A DNA stretch of 64,000 bases from Sphingosinicella humi (GCF_003129465.1 NZ_QFFF01000001.1:2465501-2529500); one strand, 5' to 3'. Shown: positions 42,990 through 52,768, numbered from the stretch's first letter. Numbers and translations are program-made. The notes: generated by a model not told the origin, from the letters alone.

Positions 42990-44470
42990 AGCAAGGCGCG
43001 GTCGCCGACCGGCATGTGCACCCGGCCACGGTGCCGCTCCGCTTGCTCAAGGAAGCGCCCTCCACCTTGCTCGGTCTTCCCGCCGCCTTCGCCTATGTGT
43101 CCGATGTGGGGTGGGCGACGGTGCTGAGCTTTGCGGGCCTGGTCGCCATCGTCACGATTCTGGTGAACTGGATGGTCTGGCGCCGCTTCCGCTACGGCCT
43201 GGGCGCGGGGGAGGTCGTCATCGAGAGCGGGCTGCTGCAGCGCACGCGGCGATCGATACCGTTCGAGCGCATCCAGGACGTCGACATCGAGCGGGGACCG
43301 CTCCAGCGCCTGTTCGGCCTCGCCAAGGTGCGCATCGAGACCGGGGGAGGGGTAAAGGACGAGGGGCTGCTCGACAGCGTCACTATGGCCGAAGCGGATC
43401 GGCTCCGCGCCGTCATCCGCGCCGGGAAAGGCGAGGCTCCTTGCGATGAAGATGAGCAGCGCCCTCAGCCGACCGGCCGCCTCGTCTTCGCGATGGATGC
43501 GGGACGCGTGTTCGTCTCGGGCCTGTTCAACTTTTCGCTGCTGTGGATCGCGGGCCTGTTCGCCCTGCTGCAGGCGGTCGAGGATTGGCTGCCTTTCGAC
43601 ATCTATGATCCGGGGCGGTGGGTCGGCCTGGTCGACCAGCGCTTTGCCGGGCGGTTCAGCACGGGCGCGATCCTCGCCGTGCTGCTGATGGCGCTGTTGC
43701 TCGGCGTCGTCACCGGCGTCGCACGAACCTTGTCGCGCGATTATGGCTTCCGCCTGACGCTGGAGGGGGAGCGGTTCCGGCGGGAGCGCGGCCTCTTCAC
43801 CCGCACCGAGGCCGTGATCCCGCGTCGCCGGGTCCAGCTCGCTCGGCTTCAGACCGGGCCGCTGCGGCACTTCCTCGGCTGGTTTCAGCTCTACTTCCAG
43901 ACGCTCAGCGCCGGGCGGGACGGAGGCGGTCACCAGGCGGTGGCGCCGCTGGCGAACGAAGGCGAGGTCGCGCGCATCCTCGAGGAGCAGGGCGGCTATT
44001 ACGTCCCGCCTTCGTCCGAACTGACGAGGGTTTCCAGCCGCCATCTGGTGCGGGCGATGCTGAGGACGGTGGCGCCGCCGCTCGCCGCGATCCTGGTCCT
44101 CGCCATGCTGTTCCCGCTAGGCTGGGCGCTGCTGGCCGCGCTGCCGCCGCTGGTGATCGTCGCCCTCTTGGAGCGACGCTTTCATCGCTACGGCCTGGTC
44201 GGCGACCTGCTGTTCGTCCGGCGCAGCGTGTGGCGGCAGCAGCTCTGGATCGTGCCGGTCGCCAAGGTCCAGTCGCTCCGTCTCTCCCGTTCCTGGCTTC
44301 AGCGTCGGCTCGGCCTTGCGACCCTCGCCGTCGACACGGCCGGCGCGCCCGCGATCAATGCGCCGCGGATCGTGGACGTGAGCGAGGGGAGGGCGCGGGA
44401 CCTCGCCGACGAGATCGCCGCGCGCCTCAGGTCTCAGGATTCCGGCAGGAAGTCCGGCACCGACAAATAG
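42986..44470 (+). CDS. Bacterial PH-domain membrane protein (YdbT-like)
   Basis: A 494-residue membrane protein with three bPH2 domains (about 70-150, 245-330 and 405-480; e.g. [20 protein letters not shown] and [20 protein letters not shown]) set between pairs of helices. It starts with GTG 42986 overlapping the YdbS-like gene by 4 bp. The two almost certainly work as a membrane complex. The 3' end overlaps convergent cysK by 37 bp. Confidence 0.88.
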   Translation: MKQGAVADRHVHPATVPLRLLKEAPSTLLGLPAAFAYVSDVGWATVLSFAGLVAIVTILVNWMVWRRFRYGLGAGEVVIESGLLQRTRRSIPFERIQDVDIERGPLQRLFGLAKVRIETGGGVKDEGLLDSVTMAEADRLRAVIRAGKGEAPCDEDEQRPQPTGRLVFAMDAGRVFVSGLFNFSLLWIAGLFALLQAVEDWLPFDIYDPGRWVGLVDQRFAGRFSTGAILAVLLMALLLGVVTGVARTLSRDYGFRLTLEGERFRRERGLFTRTEAVIPRRRVQLARLQTGPLRHFLGWFQLYFQTLSAGRDGGGHQAVAPLANEGEVARILEEQGGYYVPPSSELTRVSSRHLVRAMLRTVAPPLAAILVLAMLFPLGWALLAALPPLVIVALLERRFHRYGLVGDLLFVRRSVWRQQLWIVPVAKVQSLRLSRSWLQRRLGLATLAVDTAGAPAINAPRIVDVSEGRARDLADEIAARLRSQDSGRKSGTDK

Positions 44471-45366
44471 CGCTCGCCGGTGTCATAATTGAAGCCGAGG
44501 ATGCGGCTGCCTTCGGGCAGCTCGGGCAGCTTCTTCTTGATGGCGGCCAGGCAGGCGCCGGAGCTGATGCCCACCAGCATGCCTTCCTCCCGCGCGGCGC
44601 GGCGGGCCATTTCCTTGGCATCGTCCGCCTCGACGGTGATGACGCCGTCGAGAATATCGGTGTGGAGGTTGGTCGGGATGAAGCCGGCGGCGAGGCCCTG
44701 GATCGGGTGCGGGCCCGGCTGGCCGCCCGAGATGACGGCGGAGAGGGTCGGCTCGACGGCGAACACCTTGAGGTCCGGCCACTCCTTCTTCAACACTTCG
44801 CCGCAGGCGGTGATATGGCCGCCGGTGCCGACGCCGGTGATGAGGACGTCGATCGGGCTGGAGCTGAAGTCGGCGAGGATCTCCCGGGCCGTCGTCGCGG
44901 CGTGGACGGCGACGTTGGCGGGATTGTCGAACTGCTGCGGCATCCAGGCGCCTTCGGTGGTGTCGACGATCTCCTGGGCGCGGGCGATCGCGGCCTTCAT
45001 GCCGCCTTCCTTGGGCGTGAGGTCGAAGGTGGCGCCATAGGTCAGCATCAGCCGCCGCCGCTCCAGGCTCATGCTCTCGGGCATGACGAGGATGAGCTTG
45101 TAGCCCTTGACCGCCGCCACCATGGCGAGGCCGATGCCGGTGTTGCCGCTGGTCGGCTCGACGATCGTGCCGCCGGGCTTCAGCTTGCCGGTGCGCTCGG
45201 CATCCTCGATCATGGAGAGAGCGATGCGGTCCTTGATCGAGCCGCCCGGGTTCGCGCGCTCCGACTTGATCCATATCTCGGCCCCGTCCGCTTCCGGCCC
45301 GAACAGGCGGTTGACGCGGATGTGCGGTGTGTTGCCGATCGTCTCCAGGATGTTGGATGCTCTCAT
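44434..45366 (-). CDS. cysK: Cysteine synthase A (O-acetylserine sulfhydrylase)
   Basis: A 310-residue PLP enzyme that makes cysteine from O-acetylserine and sulfide. It has the PLP lysine in [12 protein letters not shown], the substrate loop [11 protein letters not shown], the phosphate-binding GTGGHI, and the C-terminal end PDFLPES. Length is normal. Its start overlaps the stop of the MFS gene by 4 bp, so the order MFS then cysK is one transcript. Confidence 0.95.
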   Translation of the reverse strand: MRASNILETIGNTPHIRVNRLFGPEADGAEIWIKSERANPGGSIKDRIALSMIEDAERTGKLKPGGTIVEPTSGNTGIGLAMVAAVKGYKLILVMPESMSLERRRLMLTYGATFDLTPKEGGMKAAIARAQEIVDTTEGAWMPQQFDNPANVAVHAATTAREILADFSSSPIDVLITGVGTGGHITACGEVLKKEWPDLKVFAVEPTLSAVISGGQPGPHPIQGLAAGFIPTNLHTDILDGVITVEADDAKEMARRAAREEGMLVGISSGACLAAIKKKLPELPEGSRILGFNYDTGERYLSVPDFLPES

Positions 45367-46634
45367 GTTCTAACTTCCTTCTGCAAGACCGCCTCGGGCG
45401 GATCGAATGTGCGAGCGCGCCTGATCTCGGGAAACCAGCGCGACCAGAGGAGGGTGACGATAATCGCCCCCGCGCCGCCGACGACGACCGCCGCCACCGG
45501 CCCGATCAGCGCCGCGAGGAATCCCGACTCCGCCTCTCCCAGTTCGTTCGAAGCCGAAATGGTGAGCAACGAGACGGCTGCAACCCTGCCGCGCTTGTCG
45601 TCGGGCGTGTGGAGCTGGATCAGGGACTGGCGGATATAGACGGAGAACATGTCCGCCGCGCCGGCGATAAAGAGCGCGACCAGCGACAGCGGCATCCATT
45701 TGGAAAAGCCGAAGACGATGGTGGCGAGGCCGAACACCACCACCGCCCCGAACATCTTGGGTCCTACGCCGGTCTTCAGCGGCTTGAAGGAGAAGTAGAG
45801 CGCGGTGAGCGCCGCGCCGGACGCGGGCGCGGCGGCGAGCTGCGAGAGTCCTGTCGCGCCGACCTGCAATATGTCGCGCGCGTAGATGGGGAGCAGGGCG
45901 GTCGCGCCGGCGAGGAGGACGGCGAAGAGATCGAGCGTGATCGCGCCGAGCACCAGCTTGTTGCGCCAGACATAATGGACGCCGTCGATGATCTGGCGAA
46001 CGGGATGGCGGTTCCGGTCGATCGGGCTGCGCGGAACGGGCCCGATGAACGACAGGGCGATGAGGGCGAAGACGAACAGGAGGGTGCTGGCGACATAGGC
46101 CGCGGGCGGCATCCAGGCATAGGCGTAGCCGCCGATGGCCGGGCCGACGATCATGCCCGCCTGCCAGGCGATGGAGCTCAGCGCGATGGCGTTGGGCAGC
46201 ACTTCCTTCGGCACCAGATTGGGCGCGAGCGCGGAGAGGGCCGGGCCGTTGAAGGCGCGCGCGACGCCGAGCAGCACCGCGACCGAGAACAGCACCGGCA
46301 GGCTCATCGCGTCGGCCCAGGTGAAGGCGGCGAGCGTGCCGGCGCAGAGGATCTGCAGGGCGACGGTAGCGCGGGCGACGTTGCGCCGGTCCATATGATC
46401 GGCGACCCAGCCCACCGCCGGCGTCAGCAGGAAGAGCGGCAGGAACTGGAGCAGCCCGATGAAGCCGAGCTGCGCCGCGCTGGCCGACGGCCCCATCGTC
46501 TCGCGGGCGATATTGTAGGTCTGCCACCCGATGATCAGGATCATGCCGTACTGGGCGAGGGTGGAGGAGAGGCGCGCCGCCCAATAGGCGCGGAAATTGG
46601 GGATGGAGAGGGGGTGCGGGTGGGCGCCGGTCAT
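45363..46634 (-). CDS. MFS transporter
   Basis: A 423-residue major-facilitator protein with 12 predicted helices. Typical loop motifs are [20 protein letters not shown] (between helices 2 and 3) and [16 protein letters not shown] between the halves. It resembles the enterobactin-exporter-like/DHA3 group. The substrate is not known; its coupling to cysK hints at a sulfur compound or cysteine-related export, which is inference. I start at ATG 46634 ([18 protein letters not shown]). Confidence 0.9.
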   Translation of the reverse strand: MTGAHPHPLSIPNFRAYWAARLSSTLAQYGMILIIGWQTYNIARETMGPSASAAQLGFIGLLQFLPLFLLTPAVGWVADHMDRRNVARATVALQILCAGTLAAFTWADAMSLPVLFSVAVLLGVARAFNGPALSALAPNLVPKEVLPNAIALSSIAWQAGMIVGPAIGGYAYAWMPPAAYVASTLLFVFALIALSFIGPVPRSPIDRNRHPVRQIIDGVHYVWRNKLVLGAITLDLFAVLLAGATALLPIYARDILQVGATGLSQLAAAPASGAALTALYFSFKPLKTGVGPKMFGAVVVFGLATIVFGFSKWMPLSLVALFIAGAADMFSVYIRQSLIQLHTPDDKRGRVAAVSLLTISASNELGEAESGFLAALIGPVAAVVVGGAGAIIVTLLWSRWFPEIRRARTFDPPEAVLQKEVRT

Positions 46635-46976
46635 CGGGCTGCGCTTAGCTGTCGGCGGGCGAGGGGGCAATCGGGCCGGTAAAGCTTACAACCGTGACAC
46701 ATGCCATGCGCTCCGCCGGCCTTGGCCATTTTGTCGGGTTTGCGATGACGAAGCAGCCGATGAGGTGATGGAACGGGACGAAAGCGGGCCGCCGAATGGT
46801 CGCAATGTTCGCACTGCGGCGCGCTTTTCCAACAGCTCCCTTGGCGGCGGCAAAAGGACGTAGGTCCGGTATCGAAGAGAAGGGCGCGGATACCGACTCG
46901 TGCATCGACGAGTCTATGATGGAAGACGGGCGGAGTAGGAAAGGTCTTTTGTGCTGATGCCGAGGAGGAACCGCGG
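46635..46976. other. Intergenic stretch without a supported gene
   Basis: About 340 bp with lower coding quality. Short open frames exist on both strands but none has a family pattern or a good ribosome binding site. It may be eroded mobile or toxin-antitoxin DNA, given the remnant that follows. Confidence 0.4.
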
Positions 46977-47160
46977 GTGCCGCCGAATTTCGGCGCTCAC
47001 AAGCTGACGGGCGACGGCAACGGCGAGTGGGCGCTGACCATACGAGGAGCTGGCTGGAGGATCATCACTGATGGCGATCGAGCTGCACGACAGCTTCGCG
47101 GTGCATCCGGGCGAATGGCTGGGCACGGAAAGCGCGGCCGAAAATTTCACTTTGGCACTA
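46977..47160 (+). pseudogene. Decayed higBA toxin-antitoxin remnant
   Basis: One frame (46977 to about 47076) codes HKLTGDGNGEWALTIRGAGW then RIITDGD, like the core of HigB toxins (KLKGD-x-x-G-x-W-S-x-x-V...NWRITF...DGD). In the next frame, ATG 47071 starts MAIELHDSFAVHPGEWLGTE, the classical N-terminus of HigA antitoxins. The toxin lacks its start and end. The antitoxin loses similarity after about 30 residues, before its HTH. The order toxin then antitoxin, overlapping by a few bases, is as in real higBA. Confidence 0.55.
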
Positions 47161-47559
47161 CCGGCCGATTTGGCGGAATCTGCGCCCCTTAGAGGGCATT
47201 TCAAAACACCCGTTTGCGTTCAAGCGAACTTGGTCTCGAATGTCGGGCCAAAGGGAAATAACTCGGGCGGCCTGGCGATAGAGCGCTTGTTTCTGCAGCG
47301 AAGGAGGGAAAAAGAAGCCTACAAGTCCGGCGCCTATAAAAAGCTCACGCGAAGGTCGCTGCTTGGCGATCCGCTTGTCTGCGGATAGAACGGCCCATCG
47401 CCCCTCGGTAGCCAACTCGCGAATCCACTCCTCGTCCTTCAGGTTTGCCCTCCCGAACTTATCGCGCAAGGCAACTATCTCATCGCCTTCGTCCTCGAAA
47501 ATAATGTGCAGAACTCTCGCGAGGCGAGGCGGTAGGTCGTTGTCGACCATCACCTTCAC
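47158..47559 (-). CDS. PIN-like toxin (VapC45-type)
   Basis: A 133-residue protein with a PIN-like pattern: MVDNDLPPRLARVLH at the start (first Asp pair), the acidic helix LKDEEWIRELATEG, and AVLSADKRIAK with a further Asp. It fits the VapC45/DUF5615-type ribonuclease group. Its start overlaps the stop of the upstream regulator-like gene by 4 bp, the layout of antitoxin-toxin pairs. The C-terminal tail runs over the decayed higA remnant, so its last residues may be non-native. Confidence 0.72.
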   Translation of the reverse strand: MKVMVDNDLPPRLARVLHIIFEDEGDEIVALRDKFGRANLKDEEWIRELATEGRWAVLSADKRIAKQRPSRELFIGAGLVGFFFPPSLQKQALYRQAARVISLWPDIRDQVRLNANGCFEMPSKGRRFRQIGR

Positions 47560-48248
47560 GCGGCCAAGGGTGCCCTAATCCTGGCCTCGAACGTCAAAGC
47601 GTCTCGAACCACACCCACCGCCATATCAAACAGCTTAGCAACCTTATCAATTGACCCCTCGGCGGCGACCGCTTGTGCTAGTCGGGCCGTCGGGACGCCG
47701 CTTTCGCTGGCGATAGGCTGCCCAAACGAACGCTCTGGATCGGCGACGATAGTCTGTTTGTGGGGGAGAAGGAACCAGCGGGTCGCTTTTCGCTCATCAA
47801 ATTCAAGATCGAGAAATGACCGCTCGACTATCCGTGCGAACGCATGCTGTCGCGACTTCAAGTCGATAATGTCGTGTTCTCCACCTTCTCCAACCCTTTC
47901 TAGGAAAAGGCGTTGTCCATCCGTGCGGAAGCTGGCGCTGGAGAAAGGATGATTGTCCTGTGCAATCTCAACTGCGGTTCGAAGGCAGGCTCGAATTGTG
48001 GGCAAACCAAAGCCCAATTGGCGGAGGCTGCCGACCATCCGCGCTTCGATAAGGTCCCGAAACCCGAGGATGGGTTCTTCTTGGTCGATGCCATATTCCG
48101 GTTGCCAAAGAGGTGCCTGGACAGTCTTCGGTCCGTGATGGTCATAGCTGTATCCGAACAGCCAACGTCGAATCGCTGACGATGAAACGCCAGTGAGGCG
48201 AGCCGCTTCTGCCGGGGTATAAACCCCAATTCCGAATGCCGCATTGCT
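47556..48248 (-). CDS. Antitoxin-like DNA-binding protein (VapB45/DUF433-type)
   Basis: A 230-residue protein. The N-terminus has a MerR-like helix-turn-helix (YTPAEAARLTGVSSSAIRRW). The middle (LGFRDLIEARMVGSLRQLGF) and the C-terminus (GVPTARLAQAVAAEGSIDKV, DUF433-like) resemble the antitoxin VapB45 of Mycobacterium tuberculosis (Rv2018). It probably binds its own promoter and neutralises the PIN-like toxin. I start at ATG 48248 (MSNAAFGIGVYTPAE); ATG 48263 is an alternative. Convergence with other genes is absent; the helicase gene stops 61 bp upstream of this start. Confidence 0.72.
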   Translation of the reverse strand, partial: SNAAFGIGVYTPAEAARLTGVSSSAIRRWLFGYSYDHHGPKTVQAPLWQPEYGIDQEEPILGFRDLIEARMVGSLRQLGFGLPTIRACLRTAVEIAQDNHPFSSASFRTDGQRLFLERVGEGGEHDIIDLKSRQHAFARIVERSFLDLEFDERKATRWFLLPHKQTIVADPERSFGQPIASESGVPTARLAQAVAAEGSIDKVAKLFDMAVGVVRDALTFEARIRAPLAA

Positions 48249-48309
48249 CATGCCGCCGCTCATACCATGTCCACAATGAACGCAACCCGAAAATTCGGAT
48301 CTGCGATCG

Positions 48310-50628
48310 TCACCCCACACTCACGAAGCTATCCAGCACTCGCTTGCGCCCCGCATGTTCGAAGTCGATTTCGAGCTTGTTGCCTTCGATCTCGGCGACG
48401 GTGCCGTAGCCGAATTTGGAGTGGAAGACGCGTTGGCCCAGCGAGATGTCGGTGCGGCCCGGGTTGCCGAGGCTGACGGCGCTGGCGCGGGCTTCGATTA
48501 CGCGCGGGGGCGTGCGGTCGAAGCCGCCGCCGACGGCGCGTTGCCAGCCGGGGCCTCGGCCGGTGCCGCGGCCGACGTCGGCGAAGGGATCGGCGCGTTC
48601 CGACCAGTTGGCGCGCCAGAGGGACTCGCCGCCCGTCATGGTGGTTTCCTGCTCGACATGATCCTCGGGCAGCTCGGCGACGAAGCGGCTCGGGATGCTG
48701 CTGGTCCATTGGCCGTAGATGCGGCGGTTGGCGGCGTGGATTATGAAACATTTGTGCCGCGCTCTTGTGATCGCGACGTAGGCTAGGCGGCGTTCCTCCT
48801 CCAGGGCCGAATTGCCGCCTTCGTCGAGCGCGCGCTGGGAGGGGAAGACGCCTTCCTCCCAGCCGGCGAGGAAGACGGTGCCGAACTCCAGGCCCTTGGC
48901 GGCGTGGATGGTCATCATCGTGACCTTGTCGCGCTCCTCGGCGGCGTCATTGTCCATGACGAGGCTGACATGTTCGAGGAAGGCGCCGAGCGTCTCATAA
49001 TCCTCCATGGCGCGGGTGAGCTCGGTCAGGTTTTCGAGGCGACCGGCGCTTTCGGCGGAACGGTCGGCCTGGAGCATGGCCGTGTAGCCGGACTCGTCGA
49101 GCACGAGACGGGCGAGCTCGGGGTGGGGGACCCCTCCACCACGCTGCGCGTGGTCCCCCTCGCCGAGCGAGCTCGGGGAGGACAGCATGCCGCGCCAGCG
49201 GGCGATGTCGGCGACGAAATTGCCGAGGCTGCGGCGGGCCTGCGGGGTGAGTTCGTCGGTGTCGAGCATCTGCGCGGCGGCGGAGAGGAGGGGGACACCG
49301 GCCGCGCGGGCGAAGCGATGGATGTTGGCCACCGCCTTGTCGCCGAGGCCGCGCTTGGGGGTGTTGATTATGCGCTCGAAGGCAAGGTCGTCGGCGGGCT
49401 GGGCGATGAGGCGGAGATAGGCGAGGGCGTCGCGGATCTCGGCGCGCTCGTAGAAGCGGAAGCCGCCGACGATGCGGTAAGGGAGGCCGATGGCGATGAA
49501 ACGGTCCTCGAACTCGCGGGTCTGAAACTGGGCGCGGACCAGGATGGCGACGTCGCTGAGGCTTCCGCCGCGGCGCTGGATGGTTTCGATCTCGTCGCCG
49601 ACGCGGCGCGCTTCCTCGGGGCCGTCCCAGACGCCGATCACCTGCACCTTCTCGCCCACGTCATGCTCGGTCCAAAGCGTCTTGCCGAGGCGGCCGCCAT
49701 TATGGGCGATGACTCCCGAGGCGGCGCCGAGGATGTGGGGGGTCGAGCGGTAATTCTGCTCCAGGCGGATGATCTTGGCGCCGGGGAAATCCTGTTCGAA
49801 GCGTAGGATGTTGGCGACCTCGGCGCCGCGCCAGGAGTAGATGGACTGATCGTCGTCGCCGACGCAGCAGATGTTCTTGCGCTCCTGCGCGAGGAGGCGG
49901 AGCCAGAGATATTGGGACTGGTTGGTGTCCTGATATTCGTCGACGAGAATATATTTGAAGCGGTTCTGGTACAGCTCCAGCACGTCGCGATGGGTGCGCA
50001 GGATGACGAGCATGTGGAGCAGAAGATCGCCGAAATCGCAGGCGTTGAGGGCCTTGAGGCGCTCCTGATAGGCGACGTAGAGTTGCTGGCCCTTGCCGTT
50101 GGCATAGGCTTCGCTCTCGCCCGCATCGACCTGGGCCGGCGTCCAGCCGCGATTCTTCCAGCGATCGATGAGACCGGCGAGCTGGCGGGCGGGCCAGCGC
50201 TTCTCGTCGATGTCGGCCGCCTGGATGAGCTGCTTCAGGAGGCGGAGCTGGTCGTCGGTGTCGAGGATGGTGAAGTTGGACTGGAGCCCCACCAGCTCGG
50301 CGTGACGGCGCAGCATCTTGGCGCCGATGGCGTGGAAGGTGCCGAGCCAGGGCATGCCTTCGACCGCCTCGCCGACGATGCGGCCGACGCGTTCCTTCAT
50401 CTCGCGCGCCGCCTTGTTGGTGAAGGTGACGGCGAGGATCTCGGACGGCCAGGCGCGGCGGGTGGCGACGAGATGGGCGAGGCGGGCGGTCAGCGCCGCC
50501 GTCTTGCCGGTGCCGGCGCCGGCAAGGACCAGCACCGGGCCTTCGGTGGTCAGCACGGCGTCGCGCTGGGGCTCGTTCAGGCCCTTGATATAGGGCGGTT
50601 CGGGCGAAGTGGGGGCAGGGTGACTCAC
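48310..50628 (-). CDS. UvrD/PcrA-type ATP-dependent DNA helicase
   Basis: A 772-residue superfamily 1A helicase used in repair and replication restart. Walker A is VLAGAGTGKTAALTARLAHL, motif II VDEYQDTNQSQYLWLRLLAQ, motif III GDDDQSIYSWRGAE, motif V TMMTIHAAKGLEF, motif VI YVAITRARHKCFI. A Tudor-like tail (QRVFHSKFGYGTVAEIEGNK) is present. I choose the GTG at 50628. Near residue 490 the protein holds about 19 extra residues (PSSLGEGDHAQRGGGVPHP region) that are coded by an inserted palindromic repeat. Confidence 0.94.
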   Translation of the reverse strand: MSHPAPTSPEPPYIKGLNEPQRDAVLTTEGPVLVLAGAGTGKTAALTARLAHLVATRRAWPSEILAVTFTNKAAREMKERVGRIVGEAVEGMPWLGTFHAIGAKMLRRHAELVGLQSNFTILDTDDQLRLLKQLIQAADIDEKRWPARQLAGLIDRWKNRGWTPAQVDAGESEAYANGKGQQLYVAYQERLKALNACDFGDLLLHMLVILRTHRDVLELYQNRFKYILVDEYQDTNQSQYLWLRLLAQERKNICCVGDDDQSIYSWRGAEVANILRFEQDFPGAKIIRLEQNYRSTPHILGAASGVIAHNGGRLGKTLWTEHDVGEKVQVIGVWDGPEEARRVGDEIETIQRRGGSLSDVAILVRAQFQTREFEDRFIAIGLPYRIVGGFRFYERAEIRDALAYLRLIAQPADDLAFERIINTPKRGLGDKAVANIHRFARAAGVPLLSAAAQMLDTDELTPQARRSLGNFVADIARWRGMLSSPSSLGEGDHAQRGGGVPHPELARLVLDESGYTAMLQADRSAESAGRLENLTELTRAMEDYETLGAFLEHVSLVMDNDAAEERDKVTMMTIHAAKGLEFGTVFLAGWEEGVFPSQRALDEGGNSALEEERRLAYVAITRARHKCFIIHAANRRIYGQWTSSIPSRFVAELPEDHVEQETTMTGGESLWRANWSERADPFADVGRGTGRGPGWQRAVGGGFDRTPPRVIEARASAVSLGNPGRTDISLGQRVFHSKFGYGTVAEIEGNKLEIDFEHAGRKRVLDSFVSVG
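49125..49182. repeat. Palindromic repeat inserted in frame in the helicase gene
   Basis: On the plus strand, GGGGACC and GGTCCCC flank CCTCCACCACGCTGCGCGT, and CCGAGCGAGCTCGG follows. This two-hairpin string is a familiar sphingomonad-type dispersed repeat. It lies inside the uvrD-type gene and is read through as coding (LSSPSSLGEGDHAQRGGGVP on the minus strand). No stop or frame change results. Confidence 0.75.
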
Positions 50629-50728
50629 GCGTGAACAGTTAGGGAACGGGCGGGAGCGAGGCAAGCACTACCCCGGCCTTCGCCGCTGCTGTATAAAGCG
50701 AAGGGGGGCTTGTCCTGGAGAGAGAGAG

Positions 50729-51112
50729 ATGATCCGCAATCTCCTAGCCCTGCCACTGTTGCTGCTGGCGCCGGCCCAACCGGACTGGTCGCAAGCCCAA
50801 ACGCTGACGGTGAACCTTTCGAACTACGATTTCGATCCCGAGCGGCTGCAGCTTCAATCGGGACGGCCCTACCGGCTGCACCTGGTCAACACCTCGTCCG
50901 ACGGACATAATTTCGCGGCCCCGAATTTCTTCCGCGCGGCGACGATCGCTCCCGGGGACCGCGAACGGGTGAAGAAGGGAAAGGTCGAGGTGCACGCCGG
51001 CGAGACGGCCGACATCCGCCTGGTCGCGCCCGCAGCGGGGGAATATAAGCTGCACTGCTCCCATTTCATGCACGGCCCCATGGGCATGAAGGGCAAGATC
51101 GTCGTGCAGTGA
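50729..51112 (+). CDS. Periplasmic cupredoxin-domain protein
   Basis: A 127-residue protein with a signal peptide (IRNLLALPLLLLAPAQPDW) and a cupredoxin fold. Type 1 copper ligands are visible: His in SSDGHNFAAP and the Cys/His/Met cluster in KLHCSHFMHGPMGMKG. It resembles plastocyanin/azurin-like electron carriers. The partner is unknown. An AGAGAGAGAG-rich ribosome binding region precedes the ATG. It is convergent with the beta-lactamase gene. Confidence 0.88.
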   Translation: MIRNLLALPLLLLAPAQPDWSQAQTLTVNLSNYDFDPERLQLQSGRPYRLHLVNTSSDGHNFAAPNFFRAATIAPGDRERVKKGKVEVHAGETADIRLVAPAAGEYKLHCSHFMHGPMGMKGKIVVQ

Positions 51113-51122
51113 ACCGGTGCCG

Positions 51123-52133
51123 CTAAGGCGCCTCGGCGGTGTCTCCGGTGGCGATGCGGGCGACTTCGGCGATGAGCGCGGCGCGGCCTTCGGGTGGAAG
51201 CTCCGCGCCGGCGAGGAAGGCGGCGACGGCGAGGCGCCGGCCATCGGCGAGTTCGATGATGCCGACGTCGTTGGTGGCGCTGGCGATGCCGTCCACGGTG
51301 GGGCCGGTGCCGGTCTTGTGATAGACGGTGGCGCCGTCCGGGACCCCGGCCTTGAGGCGGTCGGTGCCCGTGCTGGTGCTCTCCAATATGTCCATCAGCT
51401 TTTCGGTGGACTCGGGCGAGAGCAGCTCCCCCTTCGCCAGCATCGACAGGATGCGAACCACGTCGGCCGGGCTCACCCGGTCGCGCGGGTCGGCGAGATA
51501 GATGCGGAGCGACGCGCGCTGCGTCTCGACGGGGACCGTCGCCTGGGCCTTGGAGAAGGCGTCCATGCCGATCCACTGGCCGCTGAACTCGGGAAGGCCG
51601 ACGAGCTGGGGCTGGAGCTCATATTCGTAGCGGTCGAGCCGGAAGCTCCCGATCCCGCGGTCCTGGAAGAAGCGAGTCACGACCTCCGGGCCGCCGATGC
51701 GCTTCAGGAGGATGTCGGCGGCGCTGTTGTCGCTCTGGGCAACGGCGGCGCGCATCAGCGCCTCGATCGTATAGTCGGTCTTCTCGGGGAAGGCGTCAGC
51801 GATCGGGCTGTGGGCGACGGAGAGCTGATCCCGGGTCAGCGTCACCTCCTCGTCGAGCGACAGCTTGCCCTTGTCGGCGAGATCCAGAACGACGATGGCG
51901 AGCGGGAGCTTGAATACGCTCTGCATCGGCATTGGCTTGTCGGCGTTGACGCCCTTCATCTCGCCGGTGCCAAGATCGAGGACGGCGGCGCCGAGCTGGC
52001 CGGGCTCGGCTCGGCTCGCCAGCGCCTCCAGCGCCGGAGTGACCGTGTCGGCGGGCGGAGCGGGCGGCGGCGCTTCGCTCCCGCACGCGGCCAGGGCCAA
52101 GGGAAGCAGCACCAGCAGCGCGCGTCTCAACAT
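51123..52133 (-). CDS. Class A beta-lactamase, lipoprotein form
   Basis: A 336-residue serine beta-lactamase-type enzyme. The lipobox is LALAAC (Cys17), so it should be membrane-anchored. Active-site blocks: SVFK (Ser72, Lys75), SDN (134-136), omega-loop RYEYELQ (Glu170 in the place of Glu166), and KTG (273-275). It resembles the A2 subclass-type, chromosomal enzymes. A GGGAGGGG ribosome binding site precedes ATG 52133. It lies 2 bp after the rsmD stop, so it is likely in one transcript with rsmD. The spectrum cannot be inferred. Confidence 0.88.
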   Translation of the reverse strand: MLRRALLVLLPLALAACGSEAPPPAPPADTVTPALEALASRAEPGQLGAAVLDLGTGEMKGVNADKPMPMQSVFKLPLAIVVLDLADKGKLSLDEEVTLTRDQLSVAHSPIADAFPEKTDYTIEALMRAAVAQSDNSAADILLKRIGGPEVVTRFFQDRGIGSFRLDRYEYELQPQLVGLPEFSGQWIGMDAFSKAQATVPVETQRASLRIYLADPRDRVSPADVVRILSMLAKGELLSPESTEKLMDILESTSTGTDRLKAGVPDGATVYHKTGTGPTVDGIASATNDVGIIELADGRRLAVAAFLAGAELPPEGRAALIAEVARIATGDTAEAP

Positions 52134-52135
52134 TC

Positions 52136-52681
52136 TCACCCCTCCCGTCGAAGCAAAATGATGTGCGCCTTGCCGAACCGCCGCTCGGCCGCCACGGCGA
52201 AGCCGGCTGGCAGAGGCAGGCGCTCGCCCGCCGTCTCTATACTGACGATGCCGCCGGGTGCCACCCAGGCCGGATTGCCGATGCGGCCCAGTGCCATCTC
52301 GGCGAGGCCGGTGGCATAGGGCGGATCGAGGAAGAGGAGGTCGCACGGGGCGGGCGGGGGCGAGGCATGCTCGATCCCCTGCGAGCGGACCTCGGCGCGC
52401 TGGGACGCCCCGAACGCGTCGATGTTGCGCCTGATGGAGGCGACGGCATTGCGGTCGCTGTCGATGAACAGGGCGTGGGCGGCGCCTCGAGACAGCGCCT
52501 CCAGGCCGAGCGCGCCGGTGCCGGCGAAGAGGTCGGCGACGCGCAGACCTTCGAAGCTGCCGATCCGGCTGGCGAGCATCGAGAACAGGCCTTCGCGGGC
52601 GCGGTCGCTGGTCGGGCGGGTGGCGCGGCCTTCGGGTGCGATGATCGGGCGCCCGCGCCAGTCTCCGGCGATTATGCGCAC
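52136..52681 (-). CDS. rsmD: 16S rRNA (guanine966-N2)-methyltransferase
   Basis: A 181-residue SAM methyltransferase that modifies G966 of 16S rRNA. Features: the start RIIAGDWRGRPIIAP, RATRPTSDRAREGLFSML, SAM-binding VADLFAGTGALGLEALSRGA and the catalytic DLLFLDPPYATG. I start at the GTG at 52681, matching the usual M-R-I-I-A-G start; the frame upstream to 52768 runs into a repeat. It is upstream of the beta-lactamase gene. Confidence 0.93.
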   Translation of the reverse strand: MRIIAGDWRGRPIIAPEGRATRPTSDRAREGLFSMLASRIGSFEGLRVADLFAGTGALGLEALSRGAAHALFIDSDRNAVASIRRNIDAFGASQRAEVRSQGIEHASPPPAPCDLLFLDPPYATGLAEMALGRIGNPAWVAPGGIVSIETAGERLPLPAGFAVAAERRFGKAHIILLRREG

Positions 52682-52768
52682 AACAATCTCGTTCGTGCGC
52701 AGCCAACAAGCCTCGTTCGCCCCGAGTCCTTCGGCTGCCGCCAGCGGCGGCCGCTCAGGATAAACCAA

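Noticed and set aside
46914-47204. A 96-codon minus-strand frame
   Set aside because: Serine- and alanine-rich, with no ribosome binding site, and antisense to the clearer HigB/HigA-like remnants.
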